This document shows, in pieces, positions 34,298-44,813 of a stretch of DNA of 64,000 nt (position 1 is its first letter; each line of letters starts with the position of its first letter). The stretch comes from Cytophagaceae bacterium (lineage in GTDB: Bacteria; Bacteroidota; Bacteroidia; Cytophagales; Cytophagaceae): contig JAGKWN010000003.1 of NCBI GenBank assembly GCA_021151805.1, forward strand, positions 1 to 64,000, read 5' to 3'. The notes under the pieces are model-generated. The model did no database searches. It was not told the DNA's origin and worked only from the letters and a program-made list of their open reading frames with translations. Position numbers and translations under genes: made by a program.

Positions 34298-34893
34298 TTG
34301 CTTACATAGAGGGCAAGCTTACACAAAAAGACCCCACTTTTGTTATTATTGATGTTCAAGGTATCGGCTATCAGGTCCGCATTTCCCTGCACACTTTTTC
34401 ACAGGTAAAAGAATTAGAAAAAGTTAAAATTCATACTTTTTTACATATCAAGGAAGATGCGCATACACTCTTTGGTTTTGCGGATCTTCTGGAAAAAGAA
34501 ATGTTTTTACATCTTATATCAATAAGTGGTATCGGACCAGGAACGGCTTTGGTTGTACTTTCCTCCTTGAACCCGATTGAACTTCGCGATGCGATCTCTG
34601 CTGAGGATGTCCGCTCGATTCAGGCAGTAAAGGGAATCGGCGCCAAAACGGCTCAGCGCGTGATTCTGGAGCTGAAAGATAAGATGAAAAAAGAGCTGCT
34701 GCATGCATCTTCAGATTCTAAACAGATTTTTGCTGTTACGCACAATAGTATACGTTCTGAAGCGTTAACTGCCTTGATAACATTAGGATTTACCAAAAAT
34801 GTAGCTGAAAAGAATTTAGATCTCATTTTGAAGAGTAATTCTAACACGTTGACTCTGGAAGATTTAATCAAACAGGCATTAAAAATGTCTTGA
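34294..34893 (+). CDS. ruvA: Holliday junction helicase subunit RuvA
   Basis: RuvA binds four-way junctions and loads RuvB. The 199 residues contain the N-terminal OB fold (MIAYIEGKLTQKDP), two helix-hairpin-helix motifs (SISGIGPGTALVVL and AVKGIGAKTAQRVI) and the small C-terminal RuvB-binding domain. It overlaps maeB by 4 bases and precedes sprA by 12, the order known from other gliding Bacteroidota. Confidence 0.97.
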   Translation: MIAYIEGKLTQKDPTFVIIDVQGIGYQVRISLHTFSQVKELEKVKIHTFLHIKEDAHTLFGFADLLEKEMFLHLISISGIGPGTALVVLSSLNPIELRDAISAEDVRSIQAVKGIGAKTAQRVILELKDKMKKELLHASSDSKQIFAVTHNSIRSEALTALITLGFTKNVAEKNLDLILKSNSNTLTLEDLIKQALKMS

Positions 34894-34905
34894 TAATACC
34901 CCTCT

Positions 34906-37900
34906 GTGAACATTAAGAAAAGTATCATACTATCGATTATAGGTTTTTCCCTATTTTTTGTCTTTTGGGCTGCCTGGTCAGGCACACCCTATGGACAAAA
35001 ATATAACTTTAATCGGTTGTTGATACCTGAGGATAGTACCACTAAACAGACAAAATCCCGCCGGCCTACCTATACCCCGGAAGATCGTTTAGGTGATAAA
35101 TACAACAACCCTACCGATAAGTCTCCTTTAGAATTGAAGGATCCCGACAATATCACGGAAGAAGTTGAAATTGATTCAGCCACCGGTAATTACATTGTTA
35201 CGGAGAAGGTTGGTGATATGGAATACCGTACGCAGACCTATCTGACATTCGAAGAATATTATAAATACAAAAACCGGCAGATGCTCCGCGATTACTACCA
35301 GAAAAAGGGAGCAGACCCAATGGCCACCGATCCGAAGTTAAATAAGCCCGGCCAGCCTTTTGGATTTACCAAACACATCAAAGGTCTTGAAGGCCCCTTC
35401 GGCAGTAACTATGTAGATATTCGTCCAAGCGGTCTTGTTGTGCTTGATTTTGCCGGCCGCTGGCAACGTGTAAACAACCCTACGCTACCAATCAAACAAC
35501 AACGTAACGGCTTGTTTGATTTCGATGAACAGATCAGTATGAACGTTGTCGGAAAGATCGGTGAAAAATTAAAGCTTACTGTTAACTGGGATACCAAGGC
35601 TGCGTTCGAATTTCAGAACAGTGTAAAAATTCAATACACCGCTTTCGAAGAAGATATCATTCAGGGTATAGAGGTTGGGCGTGTAAACATGCCGCTAAAC
35701 TCTTCGTTGATGACGGGGCCGCAAAACCTGTTTGGTTTTAAAACAAAACTGCAGTTCGGCCGCTTGGCTGTTACAGCAGTAGCCGCAAGGCAAGATGGTA
35801 AGCTGGATGAAATTGTAATCGGCGGCGGTGGCCAGGGCCGTACATTCCAGATTAAAGCAGATCAATACGAGCCTTATAGACACTTTTTCTTGAGCCAGTT
35901 TTTTAGAGCCAACTACGAAAAATCATTAAAATCAAGCCCAACAGTAACATCAGGCGTACAGGTAACAAGGGTTGAGGTGTATATTACCAACCGTAACAAT
36001 ACAACTGCCAACTTACGGAACGTAGTAGGTTATATGGATCTGGGTGAAGGTGATTCATTGTACCGTCCGGATCTGGCAATCCCTGCGAATGCTGGCAAAC
36101 ACGCTGCATACAATGAAATTAACAGATTATACAGTACCGATCCTACAGCTGCTAGCGTAACGAAATACAGAGATCCGGCAACGCTTGCATCCGATCTTCA
36201 AACGAATATCAATCCTTTGTGTAACTGTTCGTTCTCGGATGGGTCGGATTATACATATTTGAAAAGTGCGAGAAAACTTTCAAGCTCTGAATTCACTTTT
36301 AACCCAAGCTTAGGATACATAACACTTCAGACCAGAATAAGAGAAGATGAAGCATTGTTGGTCGCTTATGAATATTCTTATGAAGGCAAGATTTACAAAG
36401 TCGGTGAATTGAACGAAGATTATGCAACGCTGCCTGCAACAGACATGGTTGTTGCTAAAATGATCAAGCCACCGTTGGTAAAGACAAGGCTCCCGACATG
36501 GGATCTGATGATGAAAAACATTTATCAGTTGGGTGTGACGCAGCTTCAGCGCGACAATTTTCAATTCCGTATTATTTATAAGGATGATGCTTCCGGTGCA
36601 GATATTCCAAACTTGCAGGAAGGGACTAATACGAAGAATGTACCCTTGCTTCGTTTGACAGGGCTGGATTTGTTGAACCCGAACAATGACCCGTCTCCGG
36701 ATGGTAACTTTGATTATGTGGAAGGAGTAACCGTTGATTCTAAAAACGGGCGTGTCATATTTCCCGTACTCGAACCTTTTGGTACAAACCTGGAAAAATA
36801 TTTTCTACCGTCAGAAGCAGACCTGAAACAGAAATATGTTTTCTCAGAATTATATGATTCTACTTTGTCTGATGCACAGCAGATGGCAAGTAAGGATAAA
36901 TATTTTTTCAACGGACGGTATACAGCAGGGACAGCAAGTGAAATTATTTTGCCTGGCATCAACGTAGCCCAGGGATCAGTGATTGTAATTGCAGGAAGCA
37001 ACCAATTGCAGGAAGGCTTGGATTATACCGTTGATTATAACCTCGGTCGTATACGGATCATCAATGAAAGCGTACTGGCATCCGGTCAGGAGATTCGCAT
37101 CCGTTTTGAAAAGCAGGATTTGTTCAACTTCAGGCGAAAGTCATTTTTAGGAACCCGACTGGATTACAAGGTCAATGATAATATTTTATTAGGAGGAACG
37201 CTCCTCCATTCGAATGAAGCACCTAATATCACCCGTGTAAACATTGGAGATGAACCGGCAGCCAATACCATCTGGGGACTTGATGCCAGTGTGAAGCAGG
37301 ACTCAAGATTACTGACACGTGCAGTCGATCTGTTACCAGTAGTGTCAACAAAGGCAAAATCAAGCATTAATTTCCAGGGTGAATTTGCTCAGTTTCTTCC
37401 AGGCTACAACAAGATCATTGATAAGAATGGAAATGGCGATGGTGGTATCGCATTCATCGATGATTTTGAAGGAACGAAAACACCGTATGATTTAACACGC
37501 TCGCCGATGACCTGGCGCGTGGCTTCTACACCGCAGCGTTTCCCGGAAGCAGCCATCAAAGATACCTCATTGGCATTTTCAAAATACAGGGCAAAATTGG
37601 CATGGTATAATATTGATAACCTTTTTTATCGCAGCAATAATGGTTTGCCAGGTTATTTAGCTCAAATCAATAACCACTTTGAGCGGAGCGTTACACAGCA
37701 GGAATTATATCCGAACCAGGATGTGAATGTTGCTGTAACAAACATTCCTACCCTTGACCTGGCCTATTATCCAAGGGAGAGAGGTACTTTTAACTACAAC
37801 TCCAATCTTGATAGCGAAGGTAAGCTAAGAGACTCAACAAGAAACTGGGCCGGTATGACCAAGGATCTGAGGAATGATGTGGATTTTGATAACGCCAATA

Positions 37901-40900
37901 TTCAGTACATCGAGTTCTGGTTGATGAGCCCGTATCAAAAAGAAGAAGATCCGTCTTTTAATAATGGGAAAGGAAAGACTACAACGGTTGATGGAAAACC
38001 ATTTGATCAAACAAATAAAGGTAAATTATATTTCAACTTAGGTAGTATTTCAGAAGATGTATTGCCGGATCAGGTGCAGTCATTTGAAAATGGATTGCCA
38101 ATTAATGATGCTGATACATCTTCTATAGATACAACGGCATGGGGGGTAGTTACCAACAAACAATTTATTACCAACGCTTTTGACAACTCTGCCGACTCCC
38201 GAAGCAAGCAGGATGTAGGTTTGGATGGATTAAACGATGCAGGTGAAGTTGCCTTCTTTAAAAATTTTACTGCAGCTATAGAAGGTAAATCATTTACCCG
38301 CGCGCAAAAAGATAATATCCTGAACGATGTATCGGCAGATAACTTTCAATATTACCTCGGGCAGGATCAGGATGATGCAGAGGCATCAATTCTGCAGCGT
38401 TACAAAAACTACCAGCGTACACAAAACAACTCACCGCTGAATTCCGGCGCTACTTTCACACCTTCAAATTCTAATTATCCGGACAACGAAGATCTGAATG
38501 GTGACAATACACTGAATACGCTGGAAGAATACTATGAATATGAAGTTGATATTGATCCGAATAAACTTGTTGTCGGACAAAACTATATTGTAAGCAAAAA
38601 CCAGGCGAACGTTACTCTTCCCGATGGTACCCCTACAACAGTAGACTGGTATCAGTTCCGTATTCCTATCCGTACGCCCGATTCAATTGTAGGAGATATA
38701 CAGGGATACAAGACTATTAAATGGATGCGTACTTATGTGACAGGTTTTAAATCACCTGTAGTACTTAGAATGGCGCAGTTCCAGCTGGTAGCAAACCAAT
38801 GGAGAAATTATCAGCTCGATGATCTGGATCAGGGTAATGGCTTGCAGATATCACCACGTTCAGATCTTACCGCATTGGATATTTCGGTTGTGAATATTGA
38901 AGAGAATGGCGGCGGCAATCAGGACAGTACATCAACCTATGTTTTGCCCCCGGGCTTTAACCGTGATTACGACGCTACTTCTGTAACAACCCGCAGAACC
39001 AATGAACAATCGTTGCGGGAGTGTATCACTGGCCTGGAAGATGGTTATTCAAAAGCGGCTTACAAAGGTGTAAACCTGAATCTGATGAACTATTCACAGA
39101 TCAATATGTTCCTGCATGCAGAGAGTACGCAGAGTGGGATTAAGGATAAGGATGCGGTTGCTTTTTTACGTTTTGGAACAGATTATGTGAACAACTATTA
39201 TGAGATTGAAGTACCGCTGTATTTGACAAGTGATCCTATAAATTCCGCAGATCCGAATTATGTATGGCGAAGTGAAAATGAAATCATCATTGCGATCAGT
39301 GACCTGATCAATACCAAAGTTGCGCGGAATGCCGCGCATGCTTCTACCCAGGAGCGGTTTGCAAACCCCAATTTTTCAAATCCGAATGGACAAAAATTAT
39401 ATGTCGTTGGTAATCCGGACATGTCGGCCGTTGTAACCATCATGATCGGTTTGCGCAACCCATATGGCGGAAATAAAAACCCATTAAACTTCTGTATCTG
39501 GGCAGATGAATTGCGCGCTTCCGGATTTGTTACGCATAGCTCGTACGCGTATGCAGGTAAGCTGAATATGAATCTTGCAGATCTCGGTCAGCTGAATTCT
39601 TCCATCCGATATACCTCAGCCGGATTTGGTTCTTTGGATCAGAAAGTGTCGCAGCGGGAACGTGCCAATACCATTGAATATGGTATCAACACAACGCTGA
39701 ACATGGAAAAATTCATTCCGGGCAAAACAGGAATAAAACTTCCGATGTATATCGGCTATAACAGAAAAGCTATTTCTCCTCAATACGATCCGTTAAACCC
39801 CGATGTCACGCTGGCGCAATCGGTCAATAATAGCGATGACCCCTCGGGGTACAAGAAGATGATCATAGACCAAACCGCCACGAAAGCAATCAACTTCACC
39901 AATGTTCAAAAGGTGAAGGTGAAGCCGAATGCAAAAAAACATATCTATGATGTAGAGAACCTCTCGCTCTCGCTCGGGTACACCGAAACCAAACGAACGA
40001 GTTATGAGATTAAAGATTATACCAATACAAATTACAAAGGTGGTTTGGGCTATAATTATACAAGCCAGGCCAAACCTATAACACCATTCAAATCGATGAC
40101 CGCCAAAGGTGGTATGGCACCGTTGCTTAAAGATTTCAATTTCTCGCTCATGCCAAGTCAATTGGGCTTTAGAGGAGACCTGAACAGAACGCTTACAAAA
40201 ACACAATATTATCAATCGGGTCCGTTGACCCCGGGGCAGGTGGCGAATTACCAGAAATCGTTCACGTTCACCCGTACCTATAATATGATGTGGAACCTGA
40301 CCAAATCAATCAATACGACGTATACAGCCGATGCGTATGCCATCATTGATGAGCCAAACAGAGAGCCGGGAGGTAAAGAATATAGCGATAGTATTCTCTC
40401 GAACCTGAAGCATTTCGGGCGTATGAAAACCTTCAACCAGAATATAAATTTCAATTACAAACTTCCGCTGGATAAAATTAAAGCATTGAACTGGACTTCC
40501 ATGGATTATACCTATGGGGCAGGCTATTCGTGGGCTTCAGGCGCATTGATACAAAGAGATACCTTGGGTAACTCCATTCAGAATAAGCAGAACAATACCA
40601 TCAATGCCAAGATCGATCTGGATAAATTATATAATAAGTCGAAATTTTTAACGGAAATGAATAAGCCTAAACCTCCAGTGGTGAAGCCCGATCCCAAAGA
40701 TACATCCAGAAAAATACCGCCTCCGAATCGTACGGCTCTGAAAGCCTTTTTCAAAACGCTGATGATGATACGGAACGCAAACGTATCTTATACTTCTGCA
40801 CGCAGTACAGACATGGCTGGGTATAAGCCGATACCTAAATATATTGGTTTGTCGGATTGGGAGACTGCCGGAACCATGCTGCCCTTTGTATTCGGATCGC

Positions 40901-42114
40901 AGGATTCTGATTTCAGGTATAAAGCCGCAGATGCTGGCATGATTTCGAAATCCAGGTCGTTACTTTCTCCTTACAGGCAAACGGTTACAAATACCATTAA
41001 TGCAAAAATCAACGTAGAGCCTCTCCGTGATTTTAAAATAGTTCTTGAATCAAAAGTTGCAATCGGTAGTATCTATGAAGAACAATTCCGGATTGATAGT
41101 ACGCGGACGCACTTTGTGTCGGACAACCCACGCAAAAGTGGTAATTACTCCGTTTCTACCATTACAATCTTAACGGCATTTGATAAACATATTGCTGGTT
41201 CGATTGATCCGAATTCTTCATCTCATTTCCAGGATTATACTAATTACAGACAGATCATGGCAGACAGGCTTGAAGCAAGTACAGGCCAGAAGTATGAACT
41301 TAATTCTCAAAGCGTGTTGATGCCGGCATTCCTTGCAGCCTACATGGGGCAGGATCCGAATAAAACTAATTTAAATGGTGTTGCTAAAATTCCTTTGCCG
41401 GGCTGGCAGCTGGATTATGCAGGTTTGGCAAAGATTGCATTCTTAAAAAAGAAATTCCAATCCATTACCCTTTCGCATAAATACTCCAGTACCTATACGG
41501 TAGGTAGCTACATCAGTTCCCTGGAATATAATTCAAGTTATATTACCCCGGATGGTAATTTCTATAACTCCAACCAGATTCCTACAGCCTTGAATGCCTC
41601 CGGACAAATTATTCCGTTGTATGTACTGAACGGGGTTTCCATAAACGAAGCTTTTGCGCCATTCATCGGATTTAATGCACGTACAAAAAATAAAGTTTCG
41701 TATAAATTAACCTATGCCCGGACCCGGATGTTGAATATGTCGCTGACGAATGCCCAATTGACGGAGAGTTACAACAACTCTATTCAGGTCGGAATTGGTT
41801 TCGCACGTTCCAATGTACCGATACCGAAGTTTTTCACCCGCGGACAAAAAGTTAACCTGAAAAACGAATTAAACATTCAGATCAACTTTACGATCAATGA
41901 TATGATTACATATCAGCGGAAGTTTTATGAAAGCGCAACGGTAACGGCAGGTAATACCAACGTTCAGTTCAAACCAACTGTGAGTTATAATATTTCACAG
42001 CGGGTTACCATGCAGTTGTATTTCGAACGTACGATCAACAGTCCGAAAATATCTTCTTCTTACAGAAGGGCTACCACGGCAATTGGTTTGCAGATACGAT
42101 TCACGCTTTCATAA
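34906..42114 (+). CDS. sprA: SprA, outer-membrane translocon of the type IX secretion system
   Basis: A 2,402-residue protein, the size range of SprA (Sov) of gliding Bacteroidota. It has an N-terminal signal/membrane stretch, many beta-strand blocks compatible with the very large 36-strand barrel known for SprA, and a C-terminus ending in an outer-membrane-type aromatic strand (TAIGLQIRFTLS). SprA forms the channel through which T9SS substrates leave the cell and is needed for gliding. GTG is the start (34906) because it opens directly into the signal segment 12 bases after ruvA. Other T9SS/gliding genes are outside the window. Confidence 0.97.
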   Translation: MNIKKSIILSIIGFSLFFVFWAAWSGTPYGQKYNFNRLLIPEDSTTKQTKSRRPTYTPEDRLGDKYNNPTDKSPLELKDPDNITEEVEIDSATGNYIVTEKVGDMEYRTQTYLTFEEYYKYKNRQMLRDYYQKKGADPMATDPKLNKPGQPFGFTKHIKGLEGPFGSNYVDIRPSGLVVLDFAGRWQRVNNPTLPIKQQRNGLFDFDEQISMNVVGKIGEKLKLTVNWDTKAAFEFQNSVKIQYTAFEEDIIQGIEVGRVNMPLNSSLMTGPQNLFGFKTKLQFGRLAVTAVAARQDGKLDEIVIGGGGQGRTFQIKADQYEPYRHFFLSQFFRANYEKSLKSSPTVTSGVQVTRVEVYITNRNNTTANLRNVVGYMDLGEGDSLYRPDLAIPANAGKHAAYNEINRLYSTDPTAASVTKYRDPATLASDLQTNINPLCNCSFSDGSDYTYLKSARKLSSSEFTFNPSLGYITLQTRIREDEALLVAYEYSYEGKIYKVGELNEDYATLPATDMVVAKMIKPPLVKTRLPTWDLMMKNIYQLGVTQLQRDNFQFRIIYKDDASGADIPNLQEGTNTKNVPLLRLTGLDLLNPNNDPSPDGNFDYVEGVTVDSKNGRVIFPVLEPFGTNLEKYFLPSEADLKQKYVFSELYDSTLSDAQQMASKDKYFFNGRYTAGTASEIILPGINVAQGSVIVIAGSNQLQEGLDYTVDYNLGRIRIINESVLASGQEIRIRFEKQDLFNFRRKSFLGTRLDYKVNDNILLGGTLLHSNEAPNITRVNIGDEPAANTIWGLDASVKQDSRLLTRAVDLLPVVSTKAKSSINFQGEFAQFLPGYNKIIDKNGNGDGGIAFIDDFEGTKTPYDLTRSPMTWRVASTPQRFPEAAIKDTSLAFSKYRAKLAWYNIDNLFYRSNNGLPGYLAQINNHFERSVTQQELYPNQDVNVAVTNIPTLDLAYYPRERGTFNYNSNLDSEGKLRDSTRNWAGMTKDLRNDVDFDNANIQYIEFWLMSPYQKEEDPSFNNGKGKTTTVDGKPFDQTNKGKLYFNLGSISEDVLPDQVQSFENGLPINDADTSSIDTTAWGVVTNKQFITNAFDNSADSRSKQDVGLDGLNDAGEVAFFKNFTAAIEGKSFTRAQKDNILNDVSADNFQYYLGQDQDDAEASILQRYKNYQRTQNNSPLNSGATFTPSNSNYPDNEDLNGDNTLNTLEEYYEYEVDIDPNKLVVGQNYIVSKNQANVTLPDGTPTTVDWYQFRIPIRTPDSIVGDIQGYKTIKWMRTYVTGFKSPVVLRMAQFQLVANQWRNYQLDDLDQGNGLQISPRSDLTALDISVVNIEENGGGNQDSTSTYVLPPGFNRDYDATSVTTRRTNEQSLRECITGLEDGYSKAAYKGVNLNLMNYSQINMFLHAESTQSGIKDKDAVAFLRFGTDYVNNYYEIEVPLYLTSDPINSADPNYVWRSENEIIIAISDLINTKVARNAAHASTQERFANPNFSNPNGQKLYVVGNPDMSAVVTIMIGLRNPYGGNKNPLNFCIWADELRASGFVTHSSYAYAGKLNMNLADLGQLNSSIRYTSAGFGSLDQKVSQRERANTIEYGINTTLNMEKFIPGKTGIKLPMYIGYNRKAISPQYDPLNPDVTLAQSVNNSDDPSGYKKMIIDQTATKAINFTNVQKVKVKPNAKKHIYDVENLSLSLGYTETKRTSYEIKDYTNTNYKGGLGYNYTSQAKPITPFKSMTAKGGMAPLLKDFNFSLMPSQLGFRGDLNRTLTKTQYYQSGPLTPGQVANYQKSFTFTRTYNMMWNLTKSINTTYTADAYAIIDEPNREPGGKEYSDSILSNLKHFGRMKTFNQNINFNYKLPLDKIKALNWTSMDYTYGAGYSWASGALIQRDTLGNSIQNKQNNTINAKIDLDKLYNKSKFLTEMNKPKPPVVKPDPKDTSRKIPPPNRTALKAFFKTLMMIRNANVSYTSARSTDMAGYKPIPKYIGLSDWETAGTMLPFVFGSQDSDFRYKAADAGMISKSRSLLSPYRQTVTNTINAKINVEPLRDFKIVLESKVAIGSIYEEQFRIDSTRTHFVSDNPRKSGNYSVSTITILTAFDKHIAGSIDPNSSSHFQDYTNYRQIMADRLEASTGQKYELNSQSVLMPAFLAAYMGQDPNKTNLNGVAKIPLPGWQLDYAGLAKIAFLKKKFQSITLSHKYSSTYTVGSYISSLEYNSSYITPDGNFYNSNQIPTALNASGQIIPLYVLNGVSINEAFAPFIGFNARTKNKVSYKLTYARTRMLNMSLTNAQLTESYNNSIQVGIGFARSNVPIPKFFTRGQKVNLKNELNIQINFTINDMITYQRKFYESATVTAGNTNVQFKPTVSYNISQRVTMQLYFERTINSPKISSSYRRATTAIGLQIRFTLS

Positions 42115-42135
42115 TAGGCATGCAAAAGGCTTAAT

Positions 42136-42166
42136 TTTGCTTTCAAGGTAAAAGAGTGTAATTTTG
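42136..42166 (+). promoter_or_regulatory. Bacteroidota-type promoter for gcvH
   Basis: TTTG (42136-42139), 19 bases, then TAATTTTG (42159-42166), a full match to the phylum consensus. It lies between sprA and gcvH, 20 bases ahead of the gcvH ATG, so gcvH can be transcribed apart from sprA. Confidence 0.75.
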
Positions 42167-42186
42167 GGTATTAAACTAAAGAATTT

Positions 42187-42567
42187 ATGAACTTTCCTTC
42201 TGAATTAAAGTACAGCAAAGATCACGAATGGATTCGTGTTGAAGGTCAGACAGCATATGTCGGCATTACGGATTTTGCACAAAAAGAATTAGGTGACATC
42301 GTTTATCTGGATGTAACATCTGTAGGTCAGAAAATTGCTAAAGAAGAAATATTCGGAACCATCGAAGCTGTGAAGACGGTTTCAGATTTGTTCATGCCTG
42401 TAAATGCTGAAGTATTGGAATTCAACAATGCGTTGGAGTCTGAGCCGGAATTAGTAAACACAGACCCGTATGGCAAAGGCTGGATCGTAAAAGTAGCCCT
42501 TGCTGATGCAACAGAATTAAATGCGCTTTTAGACGCTGCTGCATATACTGCTTTAGTAGGTGCTTAA
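42187..42567 (+). CDS. gcvH: Glycine cleavage system H protein
   Basis: GcvH carries the lipoyl arm of the glycine cleavage system. The 126-residue protein has the lipoylation site Lys63 in GTIEAVKTVSDL and the C-terminal GKGWIVKV region. GcvP and GcvT are not in the window. The stop codon overlaps the GTG start of the VanZ-like gene. Confidence 0.97.
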   Translation: MNFPSELKYSKDHEWIRVEGQTAYVGITDFAQKELGDIVYLDVTSVGQKIAKEEIFGTIEAVKTVSDLFMPVNAEVLEFNNALESEPELVNTDPYGKGWIVKVALADATELNALLDAAAYTALVGA

Positions 42568-42955
42568 GCAAAACCACATATCATTCCTCAGAGCGTATGG
42601 CCCGGCCATCGTCTGGGGAATTTTTATATTAGTCGCTACCTTAACGCCCGGCAAATCCTTGCCCAGTTCGTCTTTATTCAGATTCGACAAGCTGATTCAT
42701 TTGTTTATATTCGGTATGTTTGCATGGCTTGTATTAAGAGGCTTATATGCATATCATGCCGTGAAGATTCAGCATATAAAAGCAACATACTTATGGGTTG
42801 CATGTGCAACGATTTGCTTCGGTATCAGTATCGAATTGATGCAGCAGTTTATTCCGGATCGCGGAGCTGATATTTATGATGTCATTGCAAACACAGTAGG
42901 CATCCTGGTTGCACAGGCGATTTTTTATTTTGCCCACCGAACCAAAACAGCATAA
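42560..42955 (+). CDS. VanZ family membrane protein
   Basis: A 131-residue membrane protein with four hydrophobic segments and the VanZ-like pattern (DKLIHLFIFGMFAWL near 42-56 and ELMQQFIPDRGADIYDVIANTVG near 95-117). VanZ-like proteins are of unclear role; the first was linked to teicoplanin resistance. GTG start overlapping gcvH by 8 bases; its last base is shared with the start of the M28 peptidase, so the three genes are coupled. Confidence 0.85.
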   Translation: MLKQNHISFLRAYGPAIVWGIFILVATLTPGKSLPSSSLFRFDKLIHLFIFGMFAWLVLRGLYAYHAVKIQHIKATYLWVACATICFGISIELMQQFIPDRGADIYDVIANTVGILVAQAIFYFAHRTKTA

Positions 42956-44214
42956 TGTTTAAACTGGCACAGGTAATCGCAGCTTGTTTATTCGCTGTGT
43001 GTTCATGGGCACAAGATCTGGAACGCGTTCAGCATACCATCAAAGAACTTACTTCTGTAAAATATTATGGCAGAGGTGCCGCGCATGAAGGAGACCAGCG
43101 TGCTGCAGATTATCTCGAAAAACAATTTCAGGCTGCAGGATTAAAAACGGTTTCGAACAATACCTACTTTCAACCTTTTCAATATAAGATCAATACCTTT
43201 CCGGGTAAGCTGTCCTTAGCAACCGATAAAGGAAAATTAAAACCCGGTATCGATTACATACTGAAATCTACAAGCGGCGCGGGAAAAGGAAAGAAGTGTA
43301 CAGTCGTATATGTCGATTCCAGTATTTTCAGCAATGACGAAGCCTTGCAGAAATTTCTTCAAAAGGATTTGAAGAACAATGTTGTCGTTTATCAGAAAAA
43401 ATATTTCAAAGAATTTACTGCGCAAACACCTGATCTGCTTGGTCAGTTGTATTCAGCTGCCGCGATCATTGAGTTGCAGGATAAAAAGCTTACCATGGGG
43501 CTGGCAGATAACTCCTTTGATACACCTGTGTTTGAAGTACTGGCTTCTGCATTTCCTGCCGATAGTAAAACTGTAACGTTTGAAGTTGAAAACGAAGTTG
43601 TCAATCACACAGCCCGCAACATAATAGGTATGATTGAAGGTACAACCAAAAAAGACTCCTTCATTATCATTACAGCGCATTACGACCACCTGGGCACCCT
43701 AGGTAAGAAAACTTATTTTCCCGGCGCAAACGACAATGCCAGTGGCGTAAGTATGCTGCTTGAACTGGCATATTATTACAAAGAACATCCGTTGGAATAC
43801 AGTGTTGTGTTTATCGCGTTTGCCGGGGAAGAGTCTGGATTGTTAGGTTCTTCATGGTTTGTGAATCATCCGGCAATAGAATTAGCACGCATTCATTTTC
43901 TGATCAATCTGGATTTGCTAGGTACAGGAGATGATGGGATTATGGTGGTGAACGGAAGTATTTTTAAAAAAGAATATTCTACACTGGTTGATTTGAATGA
44001 ACTAAATAAATTATTGCCTGCGGTGAAGATGCGTGGTGAGGCAGCAAATTCAGATCACTATCCGTTTTATAAAAAAGGTGTTCCGTGTTTTTTCATATAC
44101 ACCTTAGGCGGAGTGGCCGCGTATCATGACGTACAGGATATAGCTAAGACTTTACCGCTGACAAAGTATAAGGAAGTATTTACATTGATTCTGCTGTTTA
44201 ACAAAACCGTATAA
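42955..44214 (+). CDS. Exported M28 family zinc aminopeptidase
   Basis: A 419-residue protein with a signal peptide ending in CSWAQ. The M28 di-zinc centre can be followed: His242 in AHYDHLG, Asp260 in PGANDNASG, Glu292/Glu293 in AGEESGLLG, Asp320 in LINLDLLG and a late His in SDHYPFY. It should remove N-terminal amino acids from peptides in the periplasm or outside the cell. It starts on the last base of the VanZ-like gene and ends at a shared terminator. Confidence 0.92.
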   Translation: MFKLAQVIAACLFAVCSWAQDLERVQHTIKELTSVKYYGRGAAHEGDQRAADYLEKQFQAAGLKTVSNNTYFQPFQYKINTFPGKLSLATDKGKLKPGIDYILKSTSGAGKGKKCTVVYVDSSIFSNDEALQKFLQKDLKNNVVVYQKKYFKEFTAQTPDLLGQLYSAAAIIELQDKKLTMGLADNSFDTPVFEVLASAFPADSKTVTFEVENEVVNHTARNIIGMIEGTTKKDSFIIITAHYDHLGTLGKKTYFPGANDNASGVSMLLELAYYYKEHPLEYSVVFIAFAGEESGLLGSSWFVNHPAIELARIHFLINLDLLGTGDDGIMVVNGSIFKKEYSTLVDLNELNKLLPAVKMRGEAANSDHYPFYKKGVPCFFIYTLGGVAAYHDVQDIAKTLPLTKYKEVFTLILLFNKTV

Positions 44215-44262
44215 CAAGCACGCGTAACACTACTATACTAAACAGTGTTACGCGTGTTTGCA
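44215..44262. terminator. Hairpin between convergent M28 and DUF1003 genes
   Basis: A 13-bp perfect stem (44219-44231 with 44244-44256) around a 12-base loop, lengthened by A/T pairs. T-runs are short, so termination strength is uncertain, but the position between two convergent stop codons fits. Confidence 0.65.
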
Positions 44263-44264
44263 GC

Positions 44265-44813
44265 TTATTTTTCTTCCAGTTTTGTTTCTATATTTTTTAA
44301 AATGACCAACTGCTGTGTCTGAATTTCAAATAAGATCTGGATTTGTTCTTCAAGCAGCAGATCGACTTTTTGGTGCAGACTTCTCACTTCTAATTCCGCT
44401 TTAAGATTGATCAGGTGATTGTTTTCAGTACGTTTTCTATCCTTTTGTTCTTTTCTGTTTTGACTCATCATAATGATGGGAGCCTGGAAAGCCGCTATGG
44501 TAGAGAGTACCAGGTTCATTAAAATAAATGGATACGGATCAAAATCATCGCGATTGGGAGCAAGTGTATTAAAGAGAATCCAGCCAGTAAGGATAACCGT
44601 AAAGGAGATAATGAATTTCCAGCTACCGCCGAAATCTGCTACGCTATCTGAAATGCGTTGGCCCCAGGTTAAGGTCTCTTCGGGTTGGTGCAAAAGATTT
44701 TCTACAATGAGTTTTTCTTCAGCGATTGCCTGTTGAACAATCTTTTGGAGTTTGGCTAATTTTTCAGCTTCAGATGTCAGGAGTTTGTTTATGTCTTTGT
44801 CCATTGCAGTCAA
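44265..44813 (-). CDS. DUF1003 family membrane protein
   Basis: A 182-residue protein: a charged N-terminus, the DUF1003 core of two membrane segments (DFGGSWKFIISFTVILTGWI region near 59-80 and DPYPFILMNLVLSTIAAFQ near 92-110, then APIIMMSQNR), and a long C-terminal coiled coil. DUF1003 proteins are of unknown function. It is the last chromosomal backbone gene before the island on this side. Confidence 0.85.
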   Translation of the reverse strand: MTAMDKDINKLLTSEAEKLAKLQKIVQQAIAEEKLIVENLLHQPEETLTWGQRISDSVADFGGSWKFIISFTVILTGWILFNTLAPNRDDFDPYPFILMNLVLSTIAAFQAPIIMMSQNRKEQKDRKRTENNHLINLKAELEVRSLHQKVDLLLEEQIQILFEIQTQQLVILKNIETKLEEK